Shown here: in pieces, positions 27,867-42,200 of the stretch
Position numbering within the stretch: position 1 is the stretch's first letter
Layout of the letters: the number at the start of each line of letters is the position of its first letter
Source of the DNA: Loxodes magnus
Lineage: Eukaryota; Ciliophora; Karyorelictea; Loxodida; Loxodidae
DNA: 64,000 bases
NCBI GenBank assembly: GCA_946699065.1
Contig: CAMPDV010002079.1
Coordinates: forward strand, 17,998 to 81,997
Direction: 5' to 3'
Notes under the pieces: model-generated
Databases searched by the model: none
Told to the model about the DNA's origin: nothing
Seen by the model: only the letters and a program-made list of their open reading frames with translations
Program-made: the position numbers and the translations under genes

Positions 27867-30800
27867 GTGAGACTATGGGACGTCAAGACAGGTACCTGTA
27901 AGACCATGAGTGGTCACACTAGTCATGTATATGCTGTGGCTATATCCAGTGATTCAGAGTTCATCGTATCGTGAATTTATGATTAGACGGTGAGACTATG
28001 GGACGTCAAGACAGGTACCTGTAAGACCATGAGTGGTCACACTAGTTATGTATGATCTGTGGCAATATCCAGTGATTCAGAGTTCATCGTATCGGGAAGT
28101 TATGATTAGACGGTGAGACTATGGGACGTCAAGACAGGTACCTGTAAGACCATGAGTGGTCACACTAGTTATGTATATGCTGTGGCTATATCCAGTGATT
28201 CAGAGTTCATCGTATCGGGAAGTTATGATTAGACGGTGAGACTATGGGACGTCAAGACAGGTACCTGTAAGACCATGAGTGGTCACACTAGTTATGTATA
28301 TGCTGTGGCTATATCCAGTGATTCAGAGTTCATCGTATCGGGAAGTTATGATTAGACGGTGAGACTATGGGACGTCAAGACAGGTACCTGTAAGACCATG
28401 AGTGGTCACACTAGTTATGTATATGCTGTGGCTATATCCAGTGATTCAGAGTTCATCGTATCGGGAAGTTATGATTAGACGGTGAGACTATGGGACGTCA
28501 AGACAGGTACCTGTAAGACCATGAGTGGTCACAAACATTATTTATCTGTTGTGGCTATATCCAGTGATTCAGAGTTCATCGTATCGGGAAGTTATGATTA
28601 GACGGTGAGACTATGGGACGTCACGACAGGTACCTGTAAGACCATGAGTGGTCACACTAGTTATGTATGATCTGTGGCTATATCCAGTGATTCAGAGTTC
28701 ATCGTATCGGGAAGTTATGATTAGACGGTGAGACTATGGGACGTCAAGACAGGTACCTGTAAGACCATGAGTGGTCACACTAGTTATGTATCTGCTGTGG
28801 CTATATCCAGTGATTCAGAGTTCATCGTATCGGGAAGTTATGATTAGACGGTGAGACTATGGGACGTCAAGACAGGTACCTGTAAGACCATGAGTGGTCA
28901 CACTAGTTATGTATCTGCTGTGGCTATATCCAGTGATTCAGAGTTCATCGTATCGGGAGGTTATGATTAGACGGTGAGACTATGGGACGTCAAGACAGGT
29001 ACCTGTAAGATCATGAGTGGTCACACTAGTTATGTATATGCTGTGGCTATATCCAGTGATTCAGAGTTCATCGTATCGGGAAGTTATGATTAGACGGTGA
29101 GACTATGGGATGTCAAGACAGGTACCTGTAAGACCATGAGTGGTCACACTAGTCATGTATATGCTGTGGCTATATCCAGTGATTCAGAGTTCATCGTATC
29201 GTGAATTTATGATTAGACGGTGAGACTATGGGACGTCAAGACAGGTACCTGTAAGACCATGAGTGGTCACACTAGTCATGTATATGCTGTGGCTATATCC
29301 AGTGATTCAGAGTTCATCGTATCGGGAAGTTATGATAATACGGTGAGACTATGGGACGTCAAGACAGGTACCTGTAAGACCATGAGTGGTCACACTAGTT
29401 ATGTATATGCTGTGGCTATATCCAGTGATTCAGAGTTCATCGTATCGGGAAGTTATGATTAGACGGTGAGACTATGGGACGTCAAGACAGGTACCTGTAA
29501 GACCATGAGTGGTCACAAACATTATTTATCTGTTGTGGCTATATCCAGTGATTCAGAGTTCATCGTATCGGGAAGTTATGATTAGACGGTGAGACTATGG
29601 GACGTCAAGACAGGTACCTGTAAGACCATGAGTGGTCACACTAGTTATGTATATGCTGTGGCTATATCCAGTGATTCAGAGTTCATCGTATCGGGAAGTG
29701 GAGATTATACGGTGAGACTATGGGACGTCAAGACAGGTACCTGTAAGACCATGAGTGGTCACACTAGTTATGTATGATCTGTGGCTATATCCAGTGATTC
29801 AGAGTTCATCGTATCGGGAAGTTATGATTAGACGGTGAGACTATGGGACGTCAAGACAGGTACCTGTAAGACCATGAGTGGTCACACTAGTTATGTATAT
29901 GCTGTGGCTATATCCAGTGATTCAGAGTTCATCGTATCGGGAAGTGGAGATATTACGGTGAGACTATGGGACGTCACGACAGGTACCTGTAAGACCATGA
30001 GTGGTCACACTAGTTATGTATATGCTGTGGCTATATCCAGTGATTCAGAGTTCATCGTATCGGGAAGTTATGATTAGACGGTGAGACTATGGGACGTCAA
30101 GACAGGTACCTGTAAGACCATGAGTGGTCACACTAGTTATGTATATGCTGTGGCTATATCCAGTGATTCAGAGTTCATCGTATCGGGAAGTTATGATTAG
30201 ACGGTGAGACTATGGGACGTCAAGACAGGTACCTGTAAGACCATGAGTGGTCACACTAGTCATGTATATGCTGTGGCTATATCCAGTGATTCAGAGTTCA
30301 TCGTATCGTGAATTTATGATTAGACGGTGAGACTATGGGACGTCAAGACAGGTACCTGTAAGACCATGAGTGGTCACACTAGTTATGTATGATCTGTGGC
30401 AATATCCAGTGATTCAGAGTTCATCGTATCGGGAAGTTATGATTAGACGGTGAGACTATGGGACGTCAAGACAGGTACCTGTAAGACCATGAGTGGTCAC
30501 ACTAGTTATGTATATGCTGTGGCTATATCCAGTGATTCAGAGTTCATCGTATCGGGAAGTTATGATTAGACGGTGAGACTATGGGACGTCAAGACAGGTA
30601 CCTGTAAGACCATGAGTGGTCACACTAGTTATGTATATGCTGTGGCTATATCCAGTGATTCAGAGTTCATCGTATCGGGAAGTTATGATTAGACGGTGAG
30701 ACTATGGGACGTCAAGACAGGTACCTGTAAGACCATGAGTGGTCACACTAGTTATGTATATGCTGTGGCTATATCCAGTGATTCAGAGTTCATCGTATCG

Positions 30801-30941
30801 GGAAGTTATGATTAGACGGTGAGACTATGGGACGTCAAGACAGGTACCTGTAAGACCATGAGTGGTCACAAACATTATTTATCTGTTGTGGCTATATCCA
30901 GTGATTCAGAGTTCATCGTATCGGGAAGTTATGATTAGACG
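27867..30941 (+). repeat. 6-unit block copied 19 units downstream
   Basis: The block 27867-28604 recurs at 30204-30941, 2,337 bp later. Both copies hold the Gly-to-TGA unit (27972, 30309) followed by a unit with a silent GCT to GCA change in Ala (28062, 30399), then three HTSY-VYAV units ending in TAG and a KHYL unit. The intervening units are not fully shared. Confidence 0.7.
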
Positions 30942-31310
30942 GTGAGACTATGGGACGTCAAGACAGGTACCTGTAAGACCATGAGTGGTCACACTAGTTA
31001 TGTATATGCTGTGGCTATATCCAGTGATTCAGAGTTCATCGTATCGGGAAGTTATGATAATACGGTGAGACTATGGGACGTCAAGACAGGTACCTGTAAG
31101 ACCATGAGTGGTCACACTAGTTATGTATATGCTGTGGCTATATCCAGTGATTCAGAGTTCATCGTATCGGGAAGTTATGATTAGACGGTGAGACTATGGG
31201 ACGTCAAGACAGGTACCTGTAAGACCATGAGTGGTCACACTAGTTATGTATATGCTGTGGCTATATCCAGTGATTCAGAGTTCATCGTATCGGGAAGTTA
31301 TGATTAGACG

Positions 31311-31797
31311 GTGAGACTATGGGACGTCAAGACAGGTACCTGTAAGACCATGAGTGGTCACACTAGTTATGTATATGCTGTGGCTATATCCAGTGATTCA
31401 GAGTTCATCGTATCGGGAAGTGGAGATTATACGGTGAGACTATGGGACGTCAAGACAGGTACCTGTAAGACCATGAGTGGTCACAAACATTATTTATCTG
31501 TTGTGGCTATATCCAGTGATTCAGAGTTCATCGTATCGGGAAGTTATGATTAGACGGAGAGACTATGGGACGTCAAGACAGGTACCTGTAAGACCATGAG
31601 TGGTCACACTAGTCATGTATATGCTGTGGCTATATCCAGTGATTCAGAGTTCATCGTATCGGGAAGTTATGATAATACGGTGAGACTATGGGACGTCAAG
31701 ACAGGTACCTGTAAGACCATGAGTGGTCACACTAGTTATGTATCTGCTGTGGCTATATCCAGTGATTCAGAGTTCATCGTATCGGGAAGTTATGATA
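31311..31797 (+). repeat. 4-unit cassette also present at 48654-49140
   Basis: The order HTSY with GDYT, KHYL, then HTSH after a Val-to-Glu change (GTG to GAG, so Thr-Glu-Arg), then HTSY-VSAV is the same at both places, 17,343 bp or 141 units apart. The copies differ in the last slot codon (AAT here, TAG at 49140). Dispersed sharing over this distance suggests gene conversion or an old duplication later broken up. Confidence 0.65.
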
Positions 31798-34700
31798 ATA
31801 CGGTGAGACTATGGGACGTCAAGACAGGTACCTGTAAGATCATGAGTGGTCACACTAGTTATGTATATGCTGTGGCTATATCCAGTGATTCAGAGTTCAT
31901 CGTATCGGGAAGTTATGATTAGACGGTGAGACTATGGGACGTCAAGACAGGTACCTGTAAGACCATGAGTGGTCACCCTAGTTATGTATGATCTGTGACT
32001 ATATCCAGTGATTCAGAGTTCATCGTATCGGGAAGTTATGATAATACGGTGAGACTATGGGACGTCAAGACAGGTACCTGTAAGATCATGAGTGGTCACA
32101 CTAGTTATGTATATGCTGTGGCTATATCCAGTGATTCAGAGTTCATCGTATCGGGAAGTTATGATTAGACGGTGAGACTATGGGACGTCAAGACAGGTAC
32201 CTGTAAGACCATGAGTGGTCACACTAGTTATGTATGATCTGTGGCTATATCCAGTGATTCAGAGTTCATCGTATCGGGAAGTTATGATAATACGGTGAGA
32301 CTATGGGACGTCAAGACAGGTACCTGTAAGACCATGAGTGGTCACACTAGTCATGTATATGCTGTGGCTATATCCAGTGATTCAGAGTTCATCGTATCGG
32401 GAAGTTATGATTAGACGGTGAGACTATGGGACGTCAAGACAGGTACCTGTAAGACCATGAGTGGTCACACTAGTTATGTATATGCTGTGGCTATAACCAG
32501 TGATTCAGAGTTCATCGTATCGGGAAGTTATGATTAGACGGTGAGACTATGGGACGTCAAGACAGGTACCTGTAAGACCATGAGTGGTCACACTAGTTCT
32601 GTATGATCTGTAGCTATATCCAGTGATTCAGAGTTCATCGTATCGGGAAGTTATGATTAGACGGTGAGACTATGAGACGTCAAGACAGGTACCTGTAAGA
32701 CCATGAGTGGTCACACTAGTTATGTATGATCTGTGGCTATATCCAGTGATTCAGAGTTCATCGTATCGGGAAGTTATGATTAGACGGTGAGACTATGGGA
32801 CGTCAAGACAGGTACCTGTAAGACCATGAGTGGTCACACACATTATGTATCTGCTGTGGCTATATCCAGTCATTCAGAGTTCATCGTATCGGGAAGTTAT
32901 GATTAGACGGTGAGACTATGGGACGTCAAGACAGGTACCTGTAAGACCATGAGTGGTCACACTAGTTATGTATATGCTGTGGCTATATCCAGTGATTCAG
33001 AGTTCATCGTATCGGGAAGTTATGATTAGACGGTGAGACTATGGGACGTCAAGACAGGTACCTGTAAGACCATGAGTGGTCACACTAGTTATGTATGATC
33101 TGTGGCTATATCCAGTGATTCAGAGTTCATCGTATCGGGAAGTTATGATTAGACGGTGAGACTATGGGACGTCAAGACAGGTACCTGTAAGACCATGAGT
33201 GGTCACACTAGTTATGTATATGCTGTGGCTATATCCTGTGATTCAGAGTTCATCGTATCGGGAAGTGGAGATATTACGGTGAGACTATGGGACGTCACGA
33301 CAGGTACCTGTAAGACCATGAGTGGTCACACTAGTTATGTATCTGCTGTGGCTATATCCAGTGATTCAGAGTTCATCGTATCGGGAAGTCATGATTAGAC
33401 GGTGAGACTATGGGACGTCAAGACAGGTACCTGTAAGACCATGAGTGGTCACACTAGTTATGTATCTGCTGTGGCTATATCCAGTGATTCAGAGTTCATC
33501 GTATCGGGAAGTTATGATTAGACGGTGAGACTATGGGACGTCAAGACAGGTACCTGTAAGACCATGAGTGGTCACACTAGTCATGTATATGCTGTGGCTA
33601 TATCCAGTGATTCAGAGTTCATCGTATCGGGAAGTTATGATTAGACGGTGAGACTATGGGACGTCAAGACAGGTACCTGTAAGACCATGAGTGGTCACAA
33701 ACATTATTTATCTGTTGTGGCTATATCCAGTGATTCAGAGTTCATCGTATCGGGAAGTTATGATTAGACGGTGAGACTATGGGACGTCAAGACAGGTACC
33801 TGTAAGACCATGAGTGGTCACAAACATTATTTATCTGTTGTGGCTATATCCAGTGATTCAGAGTTCATCGTATCGGGAAGTTATGATTAGACGGTGAGAC
33901 TATGAGACGTCAAGACAGGTACCTGTAAGACCATGAGTGGTCACACTAGTTATGTATGATCTGTGGCTATATCCAGTGATTCAGAGTTCATCGTATCGGG
34001 AAGTTATGATTAGACGGTGAGACTATGGGACGTCAAGACAGGTACCTGTAAGACCATGAGTGGTCACAAACATTATTTATCTGTTGTGGCTATATCCAGT
34101 GATTCAGAGTTCATCGTATCGGGAAGTTATGATTAGACGGTGAGACTATGGGACGTCAAGACAGGTACCTGTAAGACCATGAGTGGTCACACTAGTTATG
34201 TATGATCTGTGGCTATATCCAGTGATTCAGAGTTCATCGTATCGGGAAGTTATGATTAGACGGTGAGACTATGGGACGTCAAGACAGGTACCTGTAAGAC
34301 CATGAGTGGTCACACTAGTTATGTATGATCTGTGGCTATATCCAGTGATTCAGAGTTCATCGTATCGGGAAGTTATGATTAGACGGTGAGACTATGGGAC
34401 GTCAAGACAGGTACCTGTAAGACCATGAGTGGTCACACTAGTTATGTATGATCTGTGGCTATATCCAGTGATTCAGAGTTCATCGTATCGGGAAGTTATG
34501 ATTAGACGGTGAGACTATGGGACGTCAAGACAGGTACCTGTAAGACCATGAGTGGTCACACTAGTTATGTATATGCTGTGGCTATATCCAGTGATTCAGA
34601 GTTCATCGTATCGGGAAGTTATGATTAGACGGTGAGACTATGGGACGTCAAGACAGGTACCTGTAAGACCATGAGTGGTCACACTAGTTATGTATATGCT

Positions 34701-35242
34701 GTGGCTATATCCAGTGATTCAGAGTTCATCGTATCGGGAAGTTATGATAATACGGTGAGACTATGGGACGTCAAGACAGGTACCTGTAAGACCATGAGTG
34801 GTCACACTAGTAATGTATGATCTGTGGCTATATCCTGTGATTCAGAGTTCATCGTATCGGGAAGTTATGATTAGACGGTGAGACTATGGGACGTCAAGAC
34901 AGGTACCTGTAAGACCATGAGTGGTCACACTAGTTATGTATATGCTGTGGCTATATCCTGTGATTCAGAGTTCATCGTATCGGGAAGTTATGATTAGACG
35001 GTGAGACTATGGGACGTCACGACAGGTACCTGTAAGACCATGAGTGGTCACACTAGTTATGTATGATCTGTGGCTATATCCAGTGATTCAGAGTTCATCG
35101 TATCGGGAAGTTATGATTAGACGGTGAGACTATGGGACGTCAAGACAGGTACCTGTAAGACCATGAGTGGTCACACTAGTTATGTATGATCTGTGGCTAT
35201 ATCCAGTGATTCAGAGTTCATCGTATCGGGAAGTGGAGATTA

Positions 35243-35860
35243 TACGGTGAGACTATGGGACGTCAAGACAGGTACCTGTAAGACCATGAGTGGTCACACT
35301 AGTTATGTATGATCTGTGGCTATATCCAGTGATTCAGAGTTCATCGTATCGGGAAGTTATGATTAGACGGTGAGACTATGGGACGTCAAGACAGGTACCT
35401 GTAAGACCATGAGTGGTCACACTAGTTATGTATATGCTGTGGCTATATCCAGTGATTCAGAGTTCATCGTATCGGGAAGTTATGATAATACGGTGAGACT
35501 ATGGGACGTCAAGACAGGTACCTGTAAGACCATGAGTGGTCACACTAGTTCTGTATATGCTGTGGCTATATCCAGTGATTCAGAGTTCATCGTATCGGGA
35601 AGTTATGATTAGACGGTGAGACTATGGGACGTCAAGACAGGTACCTGTAAGACCATGAGTGGTCACCCTAGTTATGTATGATCTGTGGCTATATCCAGTG
35701 ATTCAGAGTTCATCGTATCGGGAAGTTATGATAATACGGTGAGACTATGGGACGTCAAGACAGGTACCTGTAAGATCATGAGTGGTCACACTAGTTATGT
35801 ATATGCTGTGGCTATATCCAGTGATTCAGAGTTCATCGTATCGGGAAGTTATGATTAGAC
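35243..35860 (+). repeat. Zone-A island inside zone B
   Basis: The order GDYT, HTSY with strand-a TGA, HTSY/AAT, HTSS/TAG, GHP/AAT, KIMSGH/TAG matches about 927-1545 at a distance of 279 units (minus one base). GHP and KIM markers are otherwise confined to zone A. Neighbouring units on both sides are of zone-B type with ISCD. Confidence 0.7.
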
Positions 35861-36239
35861 GGTGAGACTATGGGACGTCAAGACAGGTACCTGTAAGACC
35901 ATGAGTGGTCACAAACATTATTTATCTGTTGTGGCTATATCCAGTGATTCAGAGTTCATCGTATCGGGAAGTTATGATAATACGGTGAGACTATGGGACG
36001 TCAAGACAGGTACCTGTAAGACCATGAGTGGTCACACTAGTTATGTATATGCTGTGGCTATATCCAGTGATTCAGAGTTCATCGTATCGGGAAGTTATGA
36101 TTAGACGGTGAGACTATGGGACGTCAAGACAGGTACCTGTAAGACCATGAGTGGTCACACTAGTAATGTATGATCTGTGGCTATATCCTGTGATTCAGAG
36201 TTCATCGTATCGGGAAGTTATGATTAGACGGTGAGACTA

Positions 36240-39200
36240 TGGGACGTCAAGACAGGTACCTGTAAGACCATGAGTGGTCACAAACATTATTTATCTGTTG
36301 TGGCTATATCCTGTGATTCAGAGTTCATCGTATCGGGAAGTTATGATTAGACGGTGAGACTATGGGACGTCAAGAAAGGTACCTGTAAGACCATGAGTGG
36401 TCACACTAGTTATGTATCTGCTGTGGCTATATCCAGTGATTCAGAGTTCATCGTATCGGGAAGTTATGATTAGACGGTGAGACTATGGGACGTCACGAAA
36501 GGTACCTGTAAGACCATGAGTGGTCACACTAGTTATGTATGATCTGTGGCTATATCCTGTGATTCAGAGTTCATCGTATCGGGAAGTTATGATTAGACGG
36601 TGAGACTATGGGACGTCAAGACAGGTACCTGTAAGACCATGAGTGGTCACACTAGTTCTGTATGATCTTTGGCTATATCCAGTGATTCAGAGTTCATCGT
36701 ATCGGGAAGTTATGATAATACGGTGAGACTATGGGACGTCACGACAGGTACCTGTAAGACCATGAGTGGTCACACTAGTTATGTATGATCTGTGGCTATA
36801 TCCTGTGATTCAGAGTTCATCGTATCGGGAAGTTATGATTAGACGGTGAGACTATGAGACGTCAAGACAGGTACCTGTAAGACCATGAGTGGTCACACTA
36901 GTTATGTATGATCTGTGGCTATATCCAGTGATTCAGAGTTCATCGTATCGGGAAGTTATGATAATACGGTGAGACTATGGGACGTCAAGACAGGTACCTG
37001 TAAGACCATGAGTGGTCACACTAGTTATGTATCTGCTGTGGCTATATCCAGTGATTCAGAGTTCATCGTATCGGGAAGTTATGATTAGACGGTGAGACTA
37101 TGGGACGTCAAGACAGGTACCTGTAAGACCATGAGTGGTCACACTAGTTATGTATGATCTGTGGCTATATCCAGTGATTCAGAGTTCATCGTATCGGGAA
37201 GTTATGATTAGACGGTGAGACTATGGGACGTCAAGACAGGTACCTGTAAGACCATGAGTGGTCACAAACATTATTTATCTGTTGTGGCTATATCCAGTGA
37301 TTCAGAGTTCATCGTATCGGGAAGTTATGATTAGACGGTGAGACTATGGGACGTCACGACAGGTACCTGTAAGACCATGAGTGGTCACACTAGTTATGTA
37401 TGATCTGTGGCTATATCCAGTGATTCAGAGTTCATCGTATCGGGAAGTTATGATTAGACGGTGAGACTATGGGACGTCAAGACAGGTACCTGTAAGACCA
37501 TGAGTGGTCACACTAGTTATGTATATGCTGTGGCTATATCCAGTGATTCAGAGTTCATCGTATCGGGAAGTTATGATTAGACGGTGAGACTATGGGACGT
37601 CAAGACAGGTACCTGTAAGACCATGAGTGGTCACACTAGTCATGTATATGCTGTGGCTATATCCAGTGATTCAGAGTTCATCGTATCGGGAAGTTATGAT
37701 AATACGGTGAGACTATGGGACGTCAAGACAGGTACCTGTAAGACCATGAGTGGTCACACTAGTTATGTATATGCTGTGGCTATATCCAGTGATTCAGAGT
37801 TCATCGTATCGGGAAGTTATGATTAGACGGTGAGACTATGGGACGTCAAGACAGGTACCTGTAAGACCATGAGTGGTCACACTAGTTATGTATGATCTGT
37901 GGCTATATCCAGTGATTCAGAGTTCATCGTATAGGGAAGTGGAGATATTACGGTGAGACTATGGGACGTCACGACAGGTACCTGTAAGACCATGAGTGGT
38001 CACACTAGTTATGTATGATCTGTGGCTATATCCAGTGATTCAGAGTTCATCGTATCGGGAAGTTATGATTAGACGGTGAGACTATGGGACGTCAAGACAG
38101 GTACCTGTAAGACCATGAGTGGTCACAAACATTATTTATCTGTTGTGGCTATATCCAGTGATTCAGAGTTCATCGTATCGGGAAGTGGAGATTATACGGT
38201 GAGACTATGGGACGTCAAGACAGGTACCTGTAAGACCATGAGTGGTCACAAACATTATTTATCTGTTGTGGCTATATCCAGTGATTCAGAGTTCATCGTA
38301 TCGGGAAGTTATGATTAGACGGTGAGACTATGGGACGTCAAGACAGGTACCTGTAAGACCATGAGTGGTCACACTAGTTATGTATGATCTGTGGCTATAT
38401 CCAGTGATTCAGAGTTCATCGTATCGGGAAGTTATGATTAGACGGTGAGACTATGGGACGTCAAGACAGGTACCTGTAAGACCATGAGTGGTCACACTAG
38501 TCATGTATATGCTGTGGCTATATCCAGTGATTCAGAGTTCATCGTATCGGGAAGTTATGATAATACGGTGAGACTATGGGACGTCAAGACAGGTACCTGT
38601 AAGATCACGAGTGGTCACACTAGTGATTTATCATCTGTGGCTATATCCAGTGATTCAGAGTTCATCGTATCGGGAAGTTATGATTAGACGGTGAGACTAT
38701 GGGACGTCAAGACAGGTACCTGTAAGACCATGAGTGGTCACACTAGTGATTTATCATCTGTGGCTATATCCAGTGATTCAGAGTTCATCGTATCGGGAAG
38801 TTATGATTAGACGGTGAGACTATGGGACGTCAAGACAGGTACCTGTAAGACCATGAGTGGTCGCACTAGTCATGTATATGCTGTGGCTATATCCAGTGAT
38901 TCAGAGTTCATCGCATCGGGAAGTGCAGATTAGACGGTGAGACTATGGGACGTCAAGACAGGTACCTGTAAGACCATGAGTGGTCACACTAGTTATGTAT
39001 ATGCTGTGGCTATATCCTGTGATTCAGAGTTCATCGTATCGGGAAGTTATGATAATACGGTGAGACTATGGGACGTCAAGACAGGTACCTGTAAGACCAT
39101 GAGTGGTCACACTAGTTCTGTATGATCTGTAGCTATATCCAGTGATTCAGAGTTCATCGTATCGGGAAGTTATGATTAGACGGTGAGACTATGAGACGTC

Positions 39201-42200
39201 AAGACAGGTACCTGTAAGACCATGAGTGGTCACACTAGTTATGTATGATCTGTGGCTATATCCAGTGATTCAGAGTTCATCGTATCGGGAAGTTATGATT
39301 AGACGGTGAGACTATGGGACGTCAAGACAGGTACCTGTAAGACCATGAGTGGTCACACTAGTTATGTATATGCTGTGGCTATATCCAGTGATTCAGAGTT
39401 CATCGTATCGGGAAGTTATGATTAGACGGTGAGACTATGGGACGTCAAGACAGGTACCTGTAAGACCATGAGTGGTCACAAACATTATTTATCTGTTGTG
39501 GCTATATCCAGTGATTCAGAGTTCATCGTATCGGGAAGTTATGATTAGACGGTGAGACTATGGGACGTCAAGACAGGTACCTGTAAGACCATGAGTGGTC
39601 ACACTAGTTATGTATGATTTGTGGCTATATCCAGTGATTCAGAGTTCATCGTATCGGGAAGTTATGATTAGACGGTGAGACTATGGGACGTCAAGACAGG
39701 TACCTGTAAGACCATGAGTGGTCACACTAGTTATGTATATGCTGTGGCTATATCCAGTGATTCAGAGTTCATCGTATCGGGAAGTTATGATTAGACGGTG
39801 AGACTATGGGACGTCAAGACAGGTACCTGTAAGACCATGAGTGGTCACAAACATTATTTATCTGTTGTGGCTATATCCAGTGATTCAGAGTTCATCGTAT
39901 CGGGAAGTTATGATAATACGGTGAGACTATGGGACGTCAAGACAGGTACCTGTAAGACCATGAGTGGTCACACTAGTTATGTATATGCTGTGGCTATATC
40001 CTGTGATTCAGAGTTCATCGTATCGGGAAGTTATGATAATACGGTGAGACTATGGGACGTCAAGACAGGTACCTGTAAGACCATGAGTGGTCACACTAGT
40101 CATGTATATGCTGTGGCTATATCCAGTGATTCAGAGTTCATCGTATCGTGAATTTATGATTAGACGGTGAGACTATGGGACGTCAAGACAGGTACCTGTA
40201 AGACCATGAGTGGTCACACTAGTAATGTATGATCTGTGGCTATATCCAGTGATTCAGAGTTCATCGTATCGGGAAGTGGAGATTATACGGTGAGACTATG
40301 GGACGTCAAGACAGGTACCTGTAAGACCATGAGTGGTCACAAACATTATTTATCTGTTGTGGCTATATCCAGTGATTCAGAGTTCATCGTATCGGGAAGT
40401 TATGATTAGACGGTGAGACTATGGGACGTCAAGACAGGTACCTGTAAGACCATGAGTGGTCACAAACATTATTTATCTGTTGTGGCTATATCCTGTGATT
40501 CAGAGTTCATCGTATCGGGAAGTTATGATTAGACGGTGAGACTATGGGACGTCAAGAAAGGTACCTGTAAGACCATGAGTGGTCACACTAGTTATGTATC
40601 TGCTGTGGCTATATCCAGTGATTCAGAGTTCATCGTATCGGGAAGTTATGATTAGACGGTGAGACTATGGGACGTCACGAAAGGTACCTGTAAGACCATG
40701 AGTGGTCACACTAGTTATGTATGATCTGTGGCTATATCCTGTGATTCAGAGTTCATCGTATCGGGAAGTTATGATTAGACGGTGAGACTATGGGACGTCA
40801 AGACAGGTACCTGTAAGACCATGAGTGGTCACACTAGTCATGTATATGCTGTGGCTATATCCAGTGATTCAGAGTTCATCGTATCGGGAAGTTATGATTA
40901 GACGGTGAGACTATGGGACGTCAAGACAGGTACCTGTAAGACCATGAGTGGTCACACTAGTTATGTATGATCTGTGGCTATATCCAGTGATTCAGAGTTC
41001 ATCGTATCGGGAAGTTATGATAATACGGTGAGACTATGAGACGTCAAGACAGGTACCTGTAAGACCATGAGTGGTCACACTAGTTATGTATGATCTGTGG
41101 CTATATCCAGTGATTCAGAGTTCATCGTATCGGGAAGTTATGATAATACGGTGAGACTATGGGACGTCAAGACAGGTACCTGTAAGACCATGAGTGGTCA
41201 CACTAGTTATGTATCTGCTGTGGCTATATCCAGTGATTCAGAGTTCATCGTATCGGGAAGTTATGATTAGACGGTGAGACTATGGGACGTCAAGACAGGT
41301 ACCTGTAAGACCATGAGTGGTCACACTAGTTATGTATGATCTGTGGCTATATCCAGTGATTCAGAGTTCATCGTATCGGGAAGTTATGATTAGACGGTGA
41401 GACTATGGGACGTCAAGACAGGTACCTGTAAGACCATGAGTGGTCACAAACATTATTTATCTGTTGTGGCTATATCCAGTGATTCAGAGTTCATCGTATC
41501 GGGAAGTTATGATTAGACGGTGAGACTATGGGACGTCACGACAGGTACCTGTAAGACCATGAGTGGTCACACTAGTTATGTATGATCTGTGGCTATATCC
41601 AGTGATTCAGAGTTCATCGTATCGGGAAGTTATGATTAGACGGTGAGACTATGGGACGTCAAGACAGGTACCTGTAAGACCATGAGTGGTCACACTAGTT
41701 ATGTATATGCTGTGGCTATATCCAGTGATTCAGAGTTCATCGTATCGGGAAGTTATGATTAGACGGTGAGACTATGGGACGTCAAGACAGGTACCTGTAA
41801 GACCATGAGTGGTCACACTAGTCATGTATATGCTGTGGCTATATCCAGTGATTCAGAGTTCATCGTATCGGGAAGTTATGATAATACGGTGAGACTATGG
41901 GACGTCAAGACAGGTACCTGTAAGACCATGAGTGGTCACACTAGTTATGTATATGCTGTGGCTATATCCAGTGATTCAGAGTTCATCGTATCGGGAAGTT
42001 ATGATTAGACGGTGAGACTATGGGACGTCAAGACAGGTACCTGTAAGACCATGAGTGGTCACACTAGTTATGTATGATCTGTGGCTATATCCAGTGATTC
42101 AGAGTTCATCGTATAGGGAAGTGGAGATATTACGGTGAGACTATGGGACGTCACGACAGGTACCTGTAAGACCATGAGTGGTCACACTAGTTATGTATGA

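Larger units (their letters stand above)
1546..29954 (+). repeat. Zone-A higher-order repeat led by the GDIT/VTTG unit
   Basis: A block opening with a GAT-GTC unit (silent change in Asp of WDV) and running through GDYT and GDIT/VTTG units recurs. GDIT slots lie at 2278, 6459, 13962, 20358, 25647, 27738 and 29952. Spacings are 34, 61, 52, 43, 17 and 18 units (the first two are one base short of a multiple because of indels). In the first four copies a Gly-to-TGA unit follows the GDIT slot by about 1218 bp (3496, 7678, 15180, 21576). The blocks share order, not only content, so they are segmental copies with different internal amplification. Confidence 0.75.
1..32160 (+). repeat. Zone A: relatively uniform units, GDIT/VTTG and GHP markers
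   Basis: Marker variants concentrated here are a GDIT unit followed by VTTG (ATT slot at 2278, 6459, 13962, 20358, 25647, 27738, 29952), GHP units (Thr to Pro after GH, always with strand-a TGA), a Ser-Glu-Ser variant of SGS (GGA to GAA, for example near 790, 2757, 6938, 26128), and KIMSGH (Thr to Ile). ISCD, ISSH and HTHY units are absent as far as I can see. The boundary with zone B is gradual, near 31.5-32.2 kb. Confidence 0.75.
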
